Virus record (IMG/VR): IMGVR_UViG_3300030328_002153
Coordinates: 1 to 37,863 of that record
DNA from: a virus
DNA: 37,863 nt
Reading direction: 5' to 3' (one strand)
The position numbers and the translations under genes are program-made. The notes under the pieces were generated by a model. The model was not told the DNA's origin, made no database searches, and saw only the letters and a program-made list of their open reading frames with translations. Shown one piece after another: positions 8,798-17,724 of the stretch. The number at the start of each line of letters is the position of its first letter. The first letter of the stretch is position 1.

Positions 8798-11700
8798 ATG
8801 CCTACAAAATTTGAAGAACTATTAAGTCAATCAGGAGGTACATACGAACCTGAATTTTTCGATTTTGAGGAAGAGTCAAAAGAAGAAGAGTTTCAAGACT
8901 CATTATTTTCTAGAAGATTACTAGGCTACACATCAACGGGAGACACTCCAAAGAAAGGCCCTGAAAGAGAAGAAGATAGGTCTGCTTTCTGGGACTCTGT
9001 TCCTGAGCTATATAAAAGAGCTTACAATGAATCATTGGGCGGCATTATGCACGAAATGGTTACAGGAAAGAAGTATTACAATCTAGCAGAAGCACCAAGA
9101 AGCGCAGTTAAAGATATTGCTGCAGGATTTTTATCTTTCTTTGCTTCTAAAGAAGATTTATTGTTAATGGGAACAACAGCAGGAGCTGGTGCTTTTGCAG
9201 GTAAACTAGCAGTAAAAGGTATAGCGGGAAAAGCTGCAGCTCAAGTAGCTGTAGGTCCTAACAGAAATAGTGCTCAAAGAGCTGCTGCAATGTTACGAAA
9301 AAGAGGTGGGTTAAGTGAAAAAGCAGCTAAATCTATTATTGACGACGTTATTCAGATAGGTGGTCAGCAAGCATTTATACTAGGTGCTCACGACGGACTT
9401 TATGAAGCAGCAAGAGATGCTAGAGATGAAATACTTGCTTCTGATATTGATTTAGATAAATATAAAGATATGGATTACGGAAAAGCTTTGGGAGCTGTAA
9501 TGAAGAGTGCAGACGCTAAAGACTTTTTTAGAGGAGGAGCTCTTGGTCTTGCTGGAGGAGTCGGTAGAATGTCTAAGCTTATATCTCCAATAGGAAAAGG
9601 AAGCTCTGCGGCAGGGTTTATAGGAGAAGGTCTTACTTTTGGAGCTTTATCTCCAATAGCATACGAGGGAAGATTGCCTCAGTTCCAGGATTTGGCTATT
9701 GCAGGAGGTTTAACAGCTGCTATAACATTGCCAGGAGGTTTTTTGAAATATGGAAGAAACCTTAAAAGACAAAAGATGATGGACGAGCTAGGTATCACAG
9801 AGACAGACTCAGCTAAAAGAGAAGCTGCATACAGAGATTTAATTGTTAGACAAAAAACTCAACTTTGGGAAAGACCTGAAGGTTCACAGCCTTATGTTAG
9901 AGTGGAAGACATACAAGATAAAAGAAAGTTAAGTAAAGAGTTACAATTTAAAATGGGAAGAGGAACTTTCCAAAAAACAAATATATATGGTAAGAAAGTT
10001 GATAAAGTTAGAAAATATAAGGGAACAGACACAATACTACCAGAAGGTTCAACTCTAAAGGAAGGAGTTGTAACAACTATAGAGTATGGGAATAAACAAG
10101 AAATTCCTTTCTTGAAAGCAAGAATAGTAAATGGAAGTTTTAAACAAGCAGCTAAAAAAGGAAAAGGTTTTAGTATGCAAATAGATATAGATGGACAAGG
10201 AAGATTTCAGTTAGACCCATTTAATACAGACTTGTTTTTCAAATTTCACACCTCGGATGTAGAGCTTTTAAGAAAATTTGAATTAAACATTGGTAACATT
10301 CAAGGAAAAAGAAACGCTATTCAAAAACTCCACGACATAGAGCTTAGAAAGTATAGAGAGCTTGCATTCAAGGGCGAAGAAGGTTTTAAGAAAGAAGATT
10401 GGAAAAACGCTTTAATTAATACTATCAACCAAAATATGGGTGAAAAAGGAAGTGGCTCTGGATTTTTTAGGTGGGCAGAAGCTATAGAGAATGGACAGAA
10501 TATTCGAATTAAGAATATGACTGTAGGGGAAAAAGCTATTCTTACAAAAAATTTAAGAAATGAAAAAATTGTTAGAGATTTTATTGAAGAAAATTCTCAA
10601 ATTTACGACACAAACTATCAGTATCTAACGGTCAACGGTAAGGGAAGCTTCTCTGAAGTTTTGGGAAATTTTTTACCATTCTATCATCATATAACAGACC
10701 CTCATTTCAAGAAAGCTCTTAGGTTGCATAATAATGTTGTAGCATCTACAGAGCAGAAAACAGCAGAAAGATTGATACAAATTAACAACATTGTAAATAG
10801 AGATGTAGGGAAGACTAACAAGAAGTGGTGGGAAAGATACTTAAAAGGAGATGGAGAGCAGTCAGCTTGGAAAGACTTTGATGAAATACAGACAGCTGGA
10901 GGCTTAAAGAGCTGGTTGAGAGTTATGGACGACAGAATTGCCAGGTCTAGCGGAGTTGAACAACAAAGACTTAAACTTAGAAAAGATTTAATTATTGACA
11001 GTAACACATTTACAACAGACAGTAAGTATAAGATAAAGCTAGGTCTTCAATCTGCTGACGATAGCTATGCATTGCCTAGTATTTGGGAAGACGGAATTTC
11101 TGCCAACCTTGACTTAGCTAGAAAAGTAGACGGTTACTTACCTAGGCTATTTAAAAAAGAAGTTTTAGATGTTATGTTTGACGCTATGAGTACAATGGAG
11201 CAAAAGGTATTAAAATTAACAGAGATTCCAGGATTTAATCTAGACGGAAATTATGATGCAGATATGTTAGCTAAATTAAATAGCAATCTAGAGGGTTTAG
11301 TTTCTCAGTTTACAAAATCTAAAAAAAAGGGAGCTGTTGAGTTTAAAAAAGTTTGGGACACGTTAAAGACTTCTATGGCTTCAGTTGGAGAACCTACTAA
11401 CTATGACGTATTTAGAGTTTTAAACCACGGAATGTACACAAATTCATTGAGAGCTTTTAGTCCTTTAGAGAAAGCTAGAAAATTAGCAAACTTTGATATG
11501 TCAAATCAAGACGTAGTCAAGATGATATCGAGTGCTCATAGTTCACTAATGGAAAAAGATTGGACAAAGTTGATGGTTGAATATGCATCCGGAGCTACAA
11601 AACGTATTGAGACAGCAAAAGCATTTACTCCTACTGGAGCATATTTTGACGAACTAGTTAGAAGAGGAAACCAAGGAGCTATGCTTTCAGGAGTTAAACT

Positions 11701-13300
11701 TCCTAAACTTTTAGGAGGACAAGACCTTCCTTTTACCGTTCAAAGCCAAGCAGACGCAGTTAGAATGGCTAAAGAAATATTTACAGGAGAAATTAATTTT
11801 AATAAAATAACTCCTCTTGCAAAGTCTTTTCAAACAATTTCTAACCTAGAAATGATGGGAAAGATATCTTTGGGTCAAGCAGTTATACCTAATCTTACTC
11901 AAACGTTTATATCTACCATTCCTCAGGCGGGAGCAATGACAACACTTAGAGGAATGTGGAGATTGGCAACAGACACTAAATTAAGAGAGAGAGTTAACAA
12001 AAGTGGAGCAACAATTTTGACAGCTTTTGATGAAATAGTTACTCAAGATAGAGCTCTACAAATAGGAGCAGAAAGAATGACAAAAACAGAGGCTCCTTTC
12101 AAAGAATTTATAAAAGGTAAAATGAACTACACAGACGGAATAACTTATCTTACTAAGAAAACAGCTTGGCCTTTTTCCAAGGTAAATGAAATGAATCAAA
12201 TGATTGCAGCAGCTACATCTGAAGAACTTGTAAAGAAATTAGGTAGAGCTATAACAGGAAAAGACTTTATGTCGGGAATAGCTCCAGCTCAAAGAAAAAA
12301 TTGGGCAAGAAATAAATTAGGAAGAATGGGATTGAAAGAAAAGGATGTCATAAAACACTTAGATGCTATAGAAGCAGGAAGATATACAACTAAAGAGCAA
12401 CAAGCTTTTAGGAGTAAGCTCCTAATGTCTATGCAAAAATTCTCAAGAAACTCACAACTTCAAAGAGACTTTATGTTAGACCCATTTTTATTCAACGACC
12501 CTATGATTAAACCTTTACTCTTATTTAAAAGATTTGGTTACAGACAATTTACTTATATGAAAAACACTCTTGAGAGAGAATTTTTAGATGGAAACGTTAT
12601 GCCAATACTTAACTTAGGCGTCGGAGGTCTTGCAGGAGGTAGTTTTGTTATGTGGGCTAAAGAAAAATTAAACCAAGTATTAACTGGAGAGCCTCAGTTT
12701 TATGGAAAAGATAACAGAGCTAAGCTTTTAAAAGAAGATGTTACTTTCAATGACTATATGAATGCACTATCTAGCGTAGGTTCATTTGGTGTTATGTCGG
12801 ATATTTTAACAGACGAAGACCCTGGCTCTGCTATAGAGTTCTTCTTAAAACCTGTAGTTATTGACGACTTCCAAAGACTTATAAGGTCTTATGATACTTT
12901 TGCTAAAAGTATGGAGACTCATTACCCGGAACAGTGGGATGTGCCACTTAGAAAAGCTGCAGTTGTCGCTGCACCTATAGCTGGTGGTAATATTAGTAGG
13001 ATGGTTAGAACGGGAGTTGGTATTGGAAAATTTAAAATTACTCCAGGAGCAGAGACTGAAGGAATGAAAAAGGACAGAATTAGAGCTGCAAAAGGAAGGA
13101 CAGTTGAAACTGTTAGAGATATGATTCAACAAGGAAATACTAAAGAAGCTCAGAGAATTTTATTAGAATTTAATAAAACTTACGGAAGTATGTACCCTAG
13201 TCTTATTATTAGAAGCAAAGATGTTTCTTGGAAGACAATAAGAAAAAGATGGGAAAGAAAAATAAAATCACAACAAGAAGAAAAACAATATATACCATAG
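8798..13300 (+). CDS. giant internal virion (ejection) protein
   Basis: At 1,500 residues this is the largest protein here, comparable with the biggest internal core proteins of short-tailed phages (for example T7 gp16). It has an acidic head (residues 1-50) and an Ala/Gly-rich hydrophobic region (about 124-165) that could contact a membrane. A second Gly/Ala-rich stretch lies near 245-320, followed by a very long charged helical body. I see no clear transglycosylase or protease motif; the separate lysozyme-like gene may supply that activity. The ATG lacks a clear SD (AT-rich upstream), which is odd for such an important gene. It probably enters the host with the DNA. Confidence 0.6.
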   Translation: MPTKFEELLSQSGGTYEPEFFDFEEESKEEEFQDSLFSRRLLGYTSTGDTPKKGPEREEDRSAFWDSVPELYKRAYNESLGGIMHEMVTGKKYYNLAEAPRSAVKDIAAGFLSFFASKEDLLLMGTTAGAGAFAGKLAVKGIAGKAAAQVAVGPNRNSAQRAAAMLRKRGGLSEKAAKSIIDDVIQIGGQQAFILGAHDGLYEAARDARDEILASDIDLDKYKDMDYGKALGAVMKSADAKDFFRGGALGLAGGVGRMSKLISPIGKGSSAAGFIGEGLTFGALSPIAYEGRLPQFQDLAIAGGLTAAITLPGGFLKYGRNLKRQKMMDELGITETDSAKREAAYRDLIVRQKTQLWERPEGSQPYVRVEDIQDKRKLSKELQFKMGRGTFQKTNIYGKKVDKVRKYKGTDTILPEGSTLKEGVVTTIEYGNKQEIPFLKARIVNGSFKQAAKKGKGFSMQIDIDGQGRFQLDPFNTDLFFKFHTSDVELLRKFELNIGNIQGKRNAIQKLHDIELRKYRELAFKGEEGFKKEDWKNALINTINQNMGEKGSGSGFFRWAEAIENGQNIRIKNMTVGEKAILTKNLRNEKIVRDFIEENSQIYDTNYQYLTVNGKGSFSEVLGNFLPFYHHITDPHFKKALRLHNNVVASTEQKTAERLIQINNIVNRDVGKTNKKWWERYLKGDGEQSAWKDFDEIQTAGGLKSWLRVMDDRIARSSGVEQQRLKLRKDLIIDSNTFTTDSKYKIKLGLQSADDSYALPSIWEDGISANLDLARKVDGYLPRLFKKEVLDVMFDAMSTMEQKVLKLTEIPGFNLDGNYDADMLAKLNSNLEGLVSQFTKSKKKGAVEFKKVWDTLKTSMASVGEPTNYDVFRVLNHGMYTNSLRAFSPLEKARKLANFDMSNQDVVKMISSAHSSLMEKDWTKLMVEYASGATKRIETAKAFTPTGAYFDELVRRGNQGAMLSGVKLPKLLGGQDLPFTVQSQADAVRMAKEIFTGEINFNKITPLAKSFQTISNLEMMGKISLGQAVIPNLTQTFISTIPQAGAMTTLRGMWRLATDTKLRERVNKSGATILTAFDEIVTQDRALQIGAERMTKTEAPFKEFIKGKMNYTDGITYLTKKTAWPFSKVNEMNQMIAAATSEELVKKLGRAITGKDFMSGIAPAQRKNWARNKLGRMGLKEKDVIKHLDAIEAGRYTTKEQQAFRSKLLMSMQKFSRNSQLQRDFMLDPFLFNDPMIKPLLLFKRFGYRQFTYMKNTLEREFLDGNVMPILNLGVGGLAGGSFVMWAKEKLNQVLTGEPQFYGKDNRAKLLKEDVTFNDYMNALSSVGSFGVMSDILTDEDPGSAIEFFLKPVVIDDFQRLIRSYDTFAKSMETHYPEQWDVPLRKAAVVAAPIAGGNISRMVRTGVGIGKFKITPGAETEGMKKDRIRAAKGRTVETVRDMIQQGNTKEAQRILLEFNKTYGSMYPSLIIRSKDVSWKTIRKRWERKIKSQQEEKQYIP

Positions 13301-13308
13301 GATAAATT

Positions 13309-14016
13309 ATGAATGAAAGATTAAAAAAATTACTACAATCAGCTAGAGATAGAATGAAATTAAATACCTTTGGAAACGAAGGTAAAGAGATTACTATAGA
13401 GGATATTATGGAGATGTCGATGCCTATGGGTAGCGTCGGAAAAGGCGGAAATATTCTAAGACAATTATTTAACAACTCTGGAAGTTTTGTTAAAACTGGA
13501 CCTAAACAATTTATTGCAAATAAGAAAGCTCACGAAAAAGCTTATAAGGAAGCTTCAGGGAGATTGCAAAACAAGAATATTCAAGATAGAGTTGATTGGG
13601 AAATAGGAAATCCTAAAGGCTCTTGGAACAATCCCGGACCTCTAGACAGGATGAAAACAGACGAAGAAAAAATAATGTATATAATGAAAAACTTAATGGG
13701 AGGCGCTCCAGTCGCTGGACTTACTCAGACACTAAAAGATTCTTCTAATGTGGAAACTGAAAATAAAAGAGAACTTCCTTATCCTGGAATTAGAGGAAGT
13801 GGTTATTGGGGAAAAAATGAAGAAGGAGAACGTAGAACCTTTGAAGAACTTACTAGAGGTCTATTTGAAAACGAAACAGCTGAACAAGACTCTGTGCAGC
13901 AAGACGCACTAAGAAGACTAAAAGGAAGCGGTCTCTGGGGAAAGAGAGGAAATCCATTTAAGAATTATAATATAGATAAGATATTAGAAGCAATACTAAA
14001 GAGACCTAGACCTTAA
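13309..14016 (+). CDS. uncharacterised late protein with a repeated GSG-W-GK motif
   Basis: The 235-residue protein carries the same octapeptide twice: RGSGYWGK at residues 162-169 and KGSGLWGK at 205-212. Such repeated aromatic-Gly motifs often act as short binding peptides. The N-terminal 90 residues are basic. A segment DSSNVETENKR (about 144-154) resembles the opening of the next gene product (DNSNVETRRKR). The gene follows the giant protein by 8 nt, with AGGAT upstream. No known family is recognised. Confidence 0.5.
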   Translation: MNERLKKLLQSARDRMKLNTFGNEGKEITIEDIMEMSMPMGSVGKGGNILRQLFNNSGSFVKTGPKQFIANKKAHEKAYKEASGRLQNKNIQDRVDWEIGNPKGSWNNPGPLDRMKTDEEKIMYIMKNLMGGAPVAGLTQTLKDSSNVETENKRELPYPGIRGSGYWGKNEEGERRTFEELTRGLFENETAEQDSVQQDALRRLKGSGLWGKRGNPFKNYNIDKILEAILKRPRP

Positions 14017-14017
14017 A

Positions 14018-14755
14018 ATGTCTGATAATTCTAACGTAGAAACTAGACGTAAGAGGATAAAAGACTTTATCCCTTCAAATGCTAGATGGCTTTTAACAGA
14101 CTTACTTGGTATTGATAAAACTTTTACTGAAGATGATTTAACTAGAGATGAAATGCAATATTTGAAAGATAATCTATCAAATATTATTTCAAGAGGTAGT
14201 TTCGTAAACGACCAAACAGTTGCTATAAAACCTGGAGGAACTTATGATAGCGCAATGATGGGTGAATCAAATTTATTAAATCTTGTCAAAAAAAGTTACG
14301 ACCCACGATTGAGCTTGAGAACTGCTTTAGGTAATGCTACTTTAGATTTAAGTGGAGGTCAAGCTGTTATAAAAGATAAATACGACTTTGAAGTTGAGCC
14401 CAGTATGTATAAAGATGCATCTTTGCGAGATATTCTTACTGAAAATTCTGGTTTAAGCGCTTACGACCTTATATCTGCTGTGGCTGGAAAGTTTGGTAGT
14501 GACGCAAGAGAAGGAGAAGGTAAGCCTGTTTCTATAAATTTAGGAACTTTAGAAGACTTAGGACTTACTCAGGAAGTTTTAAAGCGTCTTATATCCGAAC
14601 AGAGTACTGCTCTTTTGGAGCCTATGGTATTAGACCTGTCAGAATTAGATTTTCCGAAAAAAGGAAAGAAACTAAGAAAACGAAACTTGACTCGAAGTAA
14701 AATAGACCGTGCTAAGGCAAGACGGGATGTCTTAGAAGGAAACATTATAGACTAA
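14018..14755 (+). CDS. uncharacterised, probably virion-associated protein
   Basis: The 245-residue protein contains SLRTALGNATLDLSGGQAVIKDKYDFEVEPS (about residues 95-126). That resembles an LG-x-IKD-YDF pattern I associate with marine phage internal or tail proteins of unknown function. The C-terminus is strongly basic. It is the last gene of the late plus-strand block. Its TAA stop lies within CTAA, shared with the TAG stop of the oppositely oriented helicase gene. Confidence 0.5.
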   Translation: MSDNSNVETRRKRIKDFIPSNARWLLTDLLGIDKTFTEDDLTRDEMQYLKDNLSNIISRGSFVNDQTVAIKPGGTYDSAMMGESNLLNLVKKSYDPRLSLRTALGNATLDLSGGQAVIKDKYDFEVEPSMYKDASLRDILTENSGLSAYDLISAVAGKFGSDAREGEGKPVSINLGTLEDLGLTQEVLKRLISEQSTALLEPMVLDLSELDFPKKGKKLRKRNLTRSKIDRAKARRDVLEGNIID

Positions 14756-16074
14756 AAAGGCACGTCAGGCATTGGGGCAGCAGCGAATGCTTCTACCTCT
14801 TGAACTGTGTCGTATAACTTACAAGAGTCTGGAGCAAATCCTACAGACGCCTTACCGGTAGAACCATATCTATTTTTAGCTACTACAATTTCTAAACCAT
14901 ATCTACCATTCTTTGCATTCTCAAAATTAACTGTCCAAGGATAGTGAGTAAATGCTACTATCTCTGCGTCTTGTTCTAAATTACCTGATTCGGCAAGGTC
15001 ACTAAGTTTAGGAATACGTTCTGTTCTATATTCTATATTACGATTAAGTTGTGATACTAGGATAACAGATATCTTTTCTGATTTACATAACCATTTATAT
15101 CTTCTAGATGTATCACCTATTTTAAGTCTTAAATCTCTCATATCATTATTTGGATACTCAATAAGACCGATATGGTCATCAATGACTATATCTGGTTTTA
15201 TACGACGTATCTCTCTAAAAGTTCCTTCTAAATTACGAATGTTGTCAAACATAAATAGTTTGTCAGTATACTTTTCTTTAATAATTTCTAAACTTTTTTG
15301 TATTTTTTCTTTATTAGAGATAGCATTATGTCTTAACATATCGTATGTTATATTATTTGACTCCATAGCAATAAACTTTTTCATCATCTCTGTATTGGGC
15401 ATCTCTCTGTTAAACATAATAACCTTTTTCCCAGACAAAACCAAGTTTCTAGCTATGTTTGCGACTGTGGTAGTTTTAGCATTACCTGGACGTCCTGCAA
15501 ATATAGTTATTTCTCCCTTGGTCATTCCAGATATGATTCCGTCTAGAGGTTTTATTCCCGTTCCCACTAGATTTCTTTGATTAAAAATAGAATCTTTAGT
15601 CTCTGTAAGTAAATCTCCCAGGTCAAACTTTTGACCAGGCTCAAGATTTAACAAAGAACTCGCTGTGTCGTGAACATTAACAAGAAGACTATTTATGTCG
15701 TTACTGTTATCTGTAGCCTTACACGCTATTTCTTGAGATTGAGTTACAAGCTTTCTTCTTAGCCAGTCTGAATTTAATTGTCTAGCATAAGATATGACAT
15801 TGGCTGTAGTAGGTACAGAATCAACTAATCCCGTTATGTAGTATGTCATATTATCTAGTTTAGTAGAGACATTAACCATATCTACTGGAATGTTCTCTTT
15901 TTTGAGACCACATATTACTTCCCATATAGATTGATTTTTTATTTGATAAAATACTTCCTTCTCAGGTATAAAATCTTTAACAAGTTCAAAACAAGTTTCG
16001 TCTAAAAGAACAGAGCCTAGAACTGCTTGCTCTGACTCTGAACTATGTATTGATAAAGCTTTTTGTTCAACCAT
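14752..16074 (-). CDS. dnaB: replicative DNA helicase, DnaB family
   Basis: The 440-residue protein unwinds the fork. It has a DnaB N-terminal domain (residues about 8-105: SEQAVLGSVLLDE, later ISYARQL) and a RecA-like ATPase domain. Walker A is GRPGNAKTT (194-202), Walker B IVIDD (296-300), and the DnaB motif H4 is LSDLAESGNLEQDAEIV (357-373). Length fits the family. It starts with ATGGTTGA, overlapping the previous gene by 8 nt. With no polymerase or primase in the window, host enzymes or genes outside must finish replication. The C-terminus, PMPDVPF, resembles the acidic tip of single-strand binding proteins, which is unusual for a helicase. Confidence 0.92.
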   Translation of the reverse strand: MVEQKALSIHSSESEQAVLGSVLLDETCFELVKDFIPEKEVFYQIKNQSIWEVICGLKKENIPVDMVNVSTKLDNMTYYITGLVDSVPTTANVISYARQLNSDWLRRKLVTQSQEIACKATDNSNDINSLLVNVHDTASSLLNLEPGQKFDLGDLLTETKDSIFNQRNLVGTGIKPLDGIISGMTKGEITIFAGRPGNAKTTTVANIARNLVLSGKKVIMFNREMPNTEMMKKFIAMESNNITYDMLRHNAISNKEKIQKSLEIIKEKYTDKLFMFDNIRNLEGTFREIRRIKPDIVIDDHIGLIEYPNNDMRDLRLKIGDTSRRYKWLCKSEKISVILVSQLNRNIEYRTERIPKLSDLAESGNLEQDAEIVAFTHYPWTVNFENAKNGRYGLEIVVAKNRYGSTGKASVGFAPDSCKLYDTVQEVEAFAAAPMPDVPF

Positions 16075-16423
16075 TATTAGCCTCCTTACATTTGTGACAG
16101 TCTCCCTTTACCATTGGTATGTTTTTATATAGAGACTGGTCTAGATATGTAGGCTCAAATTTGTTAGCATTAACTAGTTCTACTGCCCAAGCTTTTTTAC
16201 ACTTAGGACATCTAGTTGGTATTCTTGTCGTAGACACATCTCTATAAGCATTATTCTTCCTATTATTTTCATAATGAGGATTGTTTTTGCTTCTTAAGTA
16301 CTTATCTACTACCTCTTTATCAAACCATTCTTCGTCTCCGTCGAAATAGTGATAAAGAGACATAAAATGAGCTTTCTCCTGCTCGTACTCCTCTTTAGAC
16401 TTTTGGTCGTAATTTACTCTCAT
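16067..16423 (-). CDS. small zinc-ribbon protein upstream of the helicase
   Basis: The 118-residue protein is highly charged, with a Tyr/Asp/Glu-rich first half. The second half has CPKC (about residues 72-75) and CHKC (109-112), a classic four-Cys zinc ribbon. Its stop overlaps the helicase start by 8 nt, so the two are co-translated. A role in replication, such as helicase loading or priming, is suggested only by this coupling. The family is not recognised. Confidence 0.6.
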   Translation of the reverse strand: MRVNYDQKSKEEYEQEKAHFMSLYHYFDGDEEWFDKEVVDKYLRSKNNPHYENNRKNNAYRDVSTTRIPTRCPKCKKAWAVELVNANKFEPTYLDQSLYKNIPMVKGDCHKCKEANNG

Positions 16424-16446
16424 AATATCTCCCTATTTAATACTTA

Positions 16447-16785
16447 TTAATTTAATTGAAATGTTAGCTGTATCAACTCTAACAAGTCTTTATATCTTAT
16501 TGTTGCGTATATCTCTCCTCTGTCTTGCTTGATAAGAGTTATGTCGCAACCTTCCGGAGGAAGTAGGTATTGAGCAATCTTATTTCTTACTTTACACTGA
16601 ACATCCATCTCTCTTTCTGATTCAGGTGAAAGTAGATAATTTATTACAACGTCAACTTCAGGACCCTTACCTATACTTCTTCCGTCGCTACCCCAAGCGC
16701 GCTTCGCTTGAAACCCGTGTTGTTCTGCTATATCAACACATTCTTTTTCAAATCTATTTCCTTTAGCTTTTGATTTACTAGACAT
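16447..16785 (-). CDS. Holliday junction resolvase-like PD-(D/E)XK nuclease
   Basis: The 112-residue protein has the compact archaeal Hjc-like layout: KGNRFEKE with Glu14, then GPEVDVVI with Asp45, then MDVQCKVR with Gln63 and Lys65. These are the metal-binding and catalytic positions of the PD-(D/E)XK fold. Such enzymes resolve branched DNA before packaging or during annealing-based recombination. The gene sits among replication and recombination genes. GAGGAC upstream of the ATG is a plausible SD. General endonuclease activity is the alternative. Confidence 0.75.
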   Translation of the reverse strand: MSSKSKAKGNRFEKECVDIAEQHGFQAKRAWGSDGRSIGKGPEVDVVINYLLSPESEREMDVQCKVRNKIAQYLLPPEGCDITLIKQDRGEIYATIRYKDLLELIQLTFQLN

Positions 16786-16792
16786 ATTGTCC

Positions 16793-17200
16793 TCACTTTA
16801 AATTCTTTAGTTTATTAATATTCCACTCTTCAGATAATATCTTAATGCTTTGTTTGAATTTAATGTTTTTATCTCGCCACTGTCCATTAAAATATATAGA
16901 ATCTACATCTGTGTCTGCCAAAACAACATCGTCAGAAGCATTCGTATTGTGAGTAACAAAATATGCTATAGCAAGCTTACCTTGACCGGACTTAGTCCAG
17001 CTGTCTACTATTCTCTGTAAAACCAGCTTTTGCCCAACAGTAATATTTTTTCCCTTCATTTTAACTTCTCCGATAAGTAAATACTTATTATCAACTTCGA
17101 AACAAAAGTCTATATCTGTCGGAGAAATGACTCCGTCTTGCAATCCGTTAAAAACTATAGGCTGATTAAACCTTTTTCTATATTTTATTAAGTCTTCCAT
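16793..17200 (-). CDS. PD-(D/E)XK-type nuclease
   Basis: The 135-residue protein shows SPTDIDFCFEVDNKYLLIGEVK, with Asp29/Asp31 and the E-x-K pair Glu45/Lys47, followed by Gln57 in VGQKLVLQR. This order is typical of small PD-(D/E)XK or VRR-like nucleases. It is the second such enzyme in a row, next to the Hjc-like gene. AGAGAGG lies 7 nt before the ATG. The substrate cannot be read from sequence; a flap, branched or host DNA substrate is possible. Confidence 0.65.
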   Translation of the reverse strand: MEDLIKYRKRFNQPIVFNGLQDGVISPTDIDFCFEVDNKYLLIGEVKMKGKNITVGQKLVLQRIVDSWTKSGQGKLAIAYFVTHNTNASDDVVLADTDVDSIYFNGQWRDKNIKFKQSIKILSEEWNINKLKNLK

Positions 17201-17331
17201 AAATTTTCCTCTCTAGAATGCCCCTCTAATCGATTATAATTACATTTGCGACATAAGTGTCGAGTTACCTGCCAAATGTCCATAGAGGGGCAATCTCGTT
17301 CGTAATTTAAAGTTTTTCCAATTTTTACCAA
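17188..17331 (-). CDS. short Cys-rich peptide, non-ATG start or 31-residue form
   Basis: The frame runs 47 codons from a TTG at 17331 (or 31 from an ATG at 17283). The product includes DCPSMDIWQVTRHLCRKC and then YNRLEGHS, so Cys14, Cys27, Cys30 and His38 could hold zinc. It overlaps the next gene by 13 nt and begins just inside the end of the HTH gene, as real genes do here. Neither start has a good SD. The same DNA carries strong inverted repeats and a promoter-like sequence, so a structured leader is an alternative. Confidence 0.4.
   Translation of the reverse strand: MVKIGKTLNYERDCPSMDIWQVTRHLCRKCNYNRLEGHSREENLWKT
17219..17292. repeat. nested inverted repeats, possible RNA structure
   Basis: TGCCCCTCTA (17219-17228) is an exact reverse complement of TAGAGGGGCA (17283-17292). 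Inside, ACATTTG (17242-17248) pairs with CAAATGT (17273-17279), and CGACA (17249-17253) with TGTCG (17258-17262). In the minus-strand transcript this gives a closed stem with an internal stem and hairpin, immediately upstream of the nuclease gene, where it could control translation. Confidence 0.6.
17233..17263 (-). promoter_or_regulatory. possible promoter upstream of the small nuclease gene
   Basis: On the minus strand a perfect TATAAT (17233-17238) lies six bases after GTCGCAAA, and TCGACA (17258-17263) could be the -35 with a long 19-bp spacer. GTCGCAAA is also present in two other predicted promoters at 26291 and 32981. The call is tentative because the spacer is long and the sequence may be coding. 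Confidence 0.3.
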
Positions 17332-17534
17332 TTATTAGGCCAATCCATCCATCTATATTCAATATCTAGCCACAATCTGTCCGAAGATACCCTATATCCA
17401 CTAAGTCTTATAGATTTCATTATTTTTTTTAATTCCCACGGAGATATTCCGTGAAGAAGTAAAGCTTCTAATTCGCAGATTCCACCATTCTCTTTAAACT
17501 TTCTTAGAATCAGACTCTCTTGATTTCTTTGCAT
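17325..17534 (-). CDS. helix-turn-helix protein
   Basis: From the ATG at 17534, which has GGGAG seven bases upstream, the product is 69 residues. ESLILRKFKENGGICELEALLLHGISPWELKKIMKSIRLSGYRV has the shape of a small phage winged-helix domain, with a helix, a turn, a recognition helix and then RLSGYRV as in the HTH family PF14090. A longer frame from 17597 adds a basic leader but no SD. It overlaps the end of the upstream gene. It may be a regulator or DNA-binding accessory of the early operon. Confidence 0.5.
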   Translation of the reverse strand: MQRNQESLILRKFKENGGICELEALLLHGISPWELKKIMKSIRLSGYRVSSDRLWLDIEYRWMDWPNNW

Positions 17535-17724
17535 CTGCAATCTCCCTGTATGTTTTTCTGAGAAGATGCACGAAAACTTTTTCTTCCCGTGCATCAATCT
17601 CTTCTACTCCCTTGTCTACACCAAAAGAAAGTCTTTTCATTATAACGACCTCACGAGTTCCTTTCTCGTAACCCATCAAGTCTTGAAAAGACTTCATTAT
17701 TTGGTTCCACCTAGAAATATCCAT
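17494..17724 (-). CDS. small charged protein, unknown
   Basis: The 76-residue protein is rich in Lys, Arg and Glu and probably all helical; the last third (KTYREIADAKKSRESDSKKV) is a charged helix. Its ATG shares one base with the stop of the previous gene (TAATG), which supports it as a real gene. The end overlaps the HTH gene by 41 nt. No domain is recognised. Confidence 0.5.
   Translation of the reverse strand: MDISRWNQIMKSFQDLMGYEKGTREVVIMKRLSFGVDKGVEEIDAREEKVFVHLLRKTYREIADAKKSRESDSKKV

Noticed and set aside
17219-17292. Known riboswitch class
   Set aside because: The nested stems do not match any consensus I can recall, such as the glutamine riboswitch; I report structure only.
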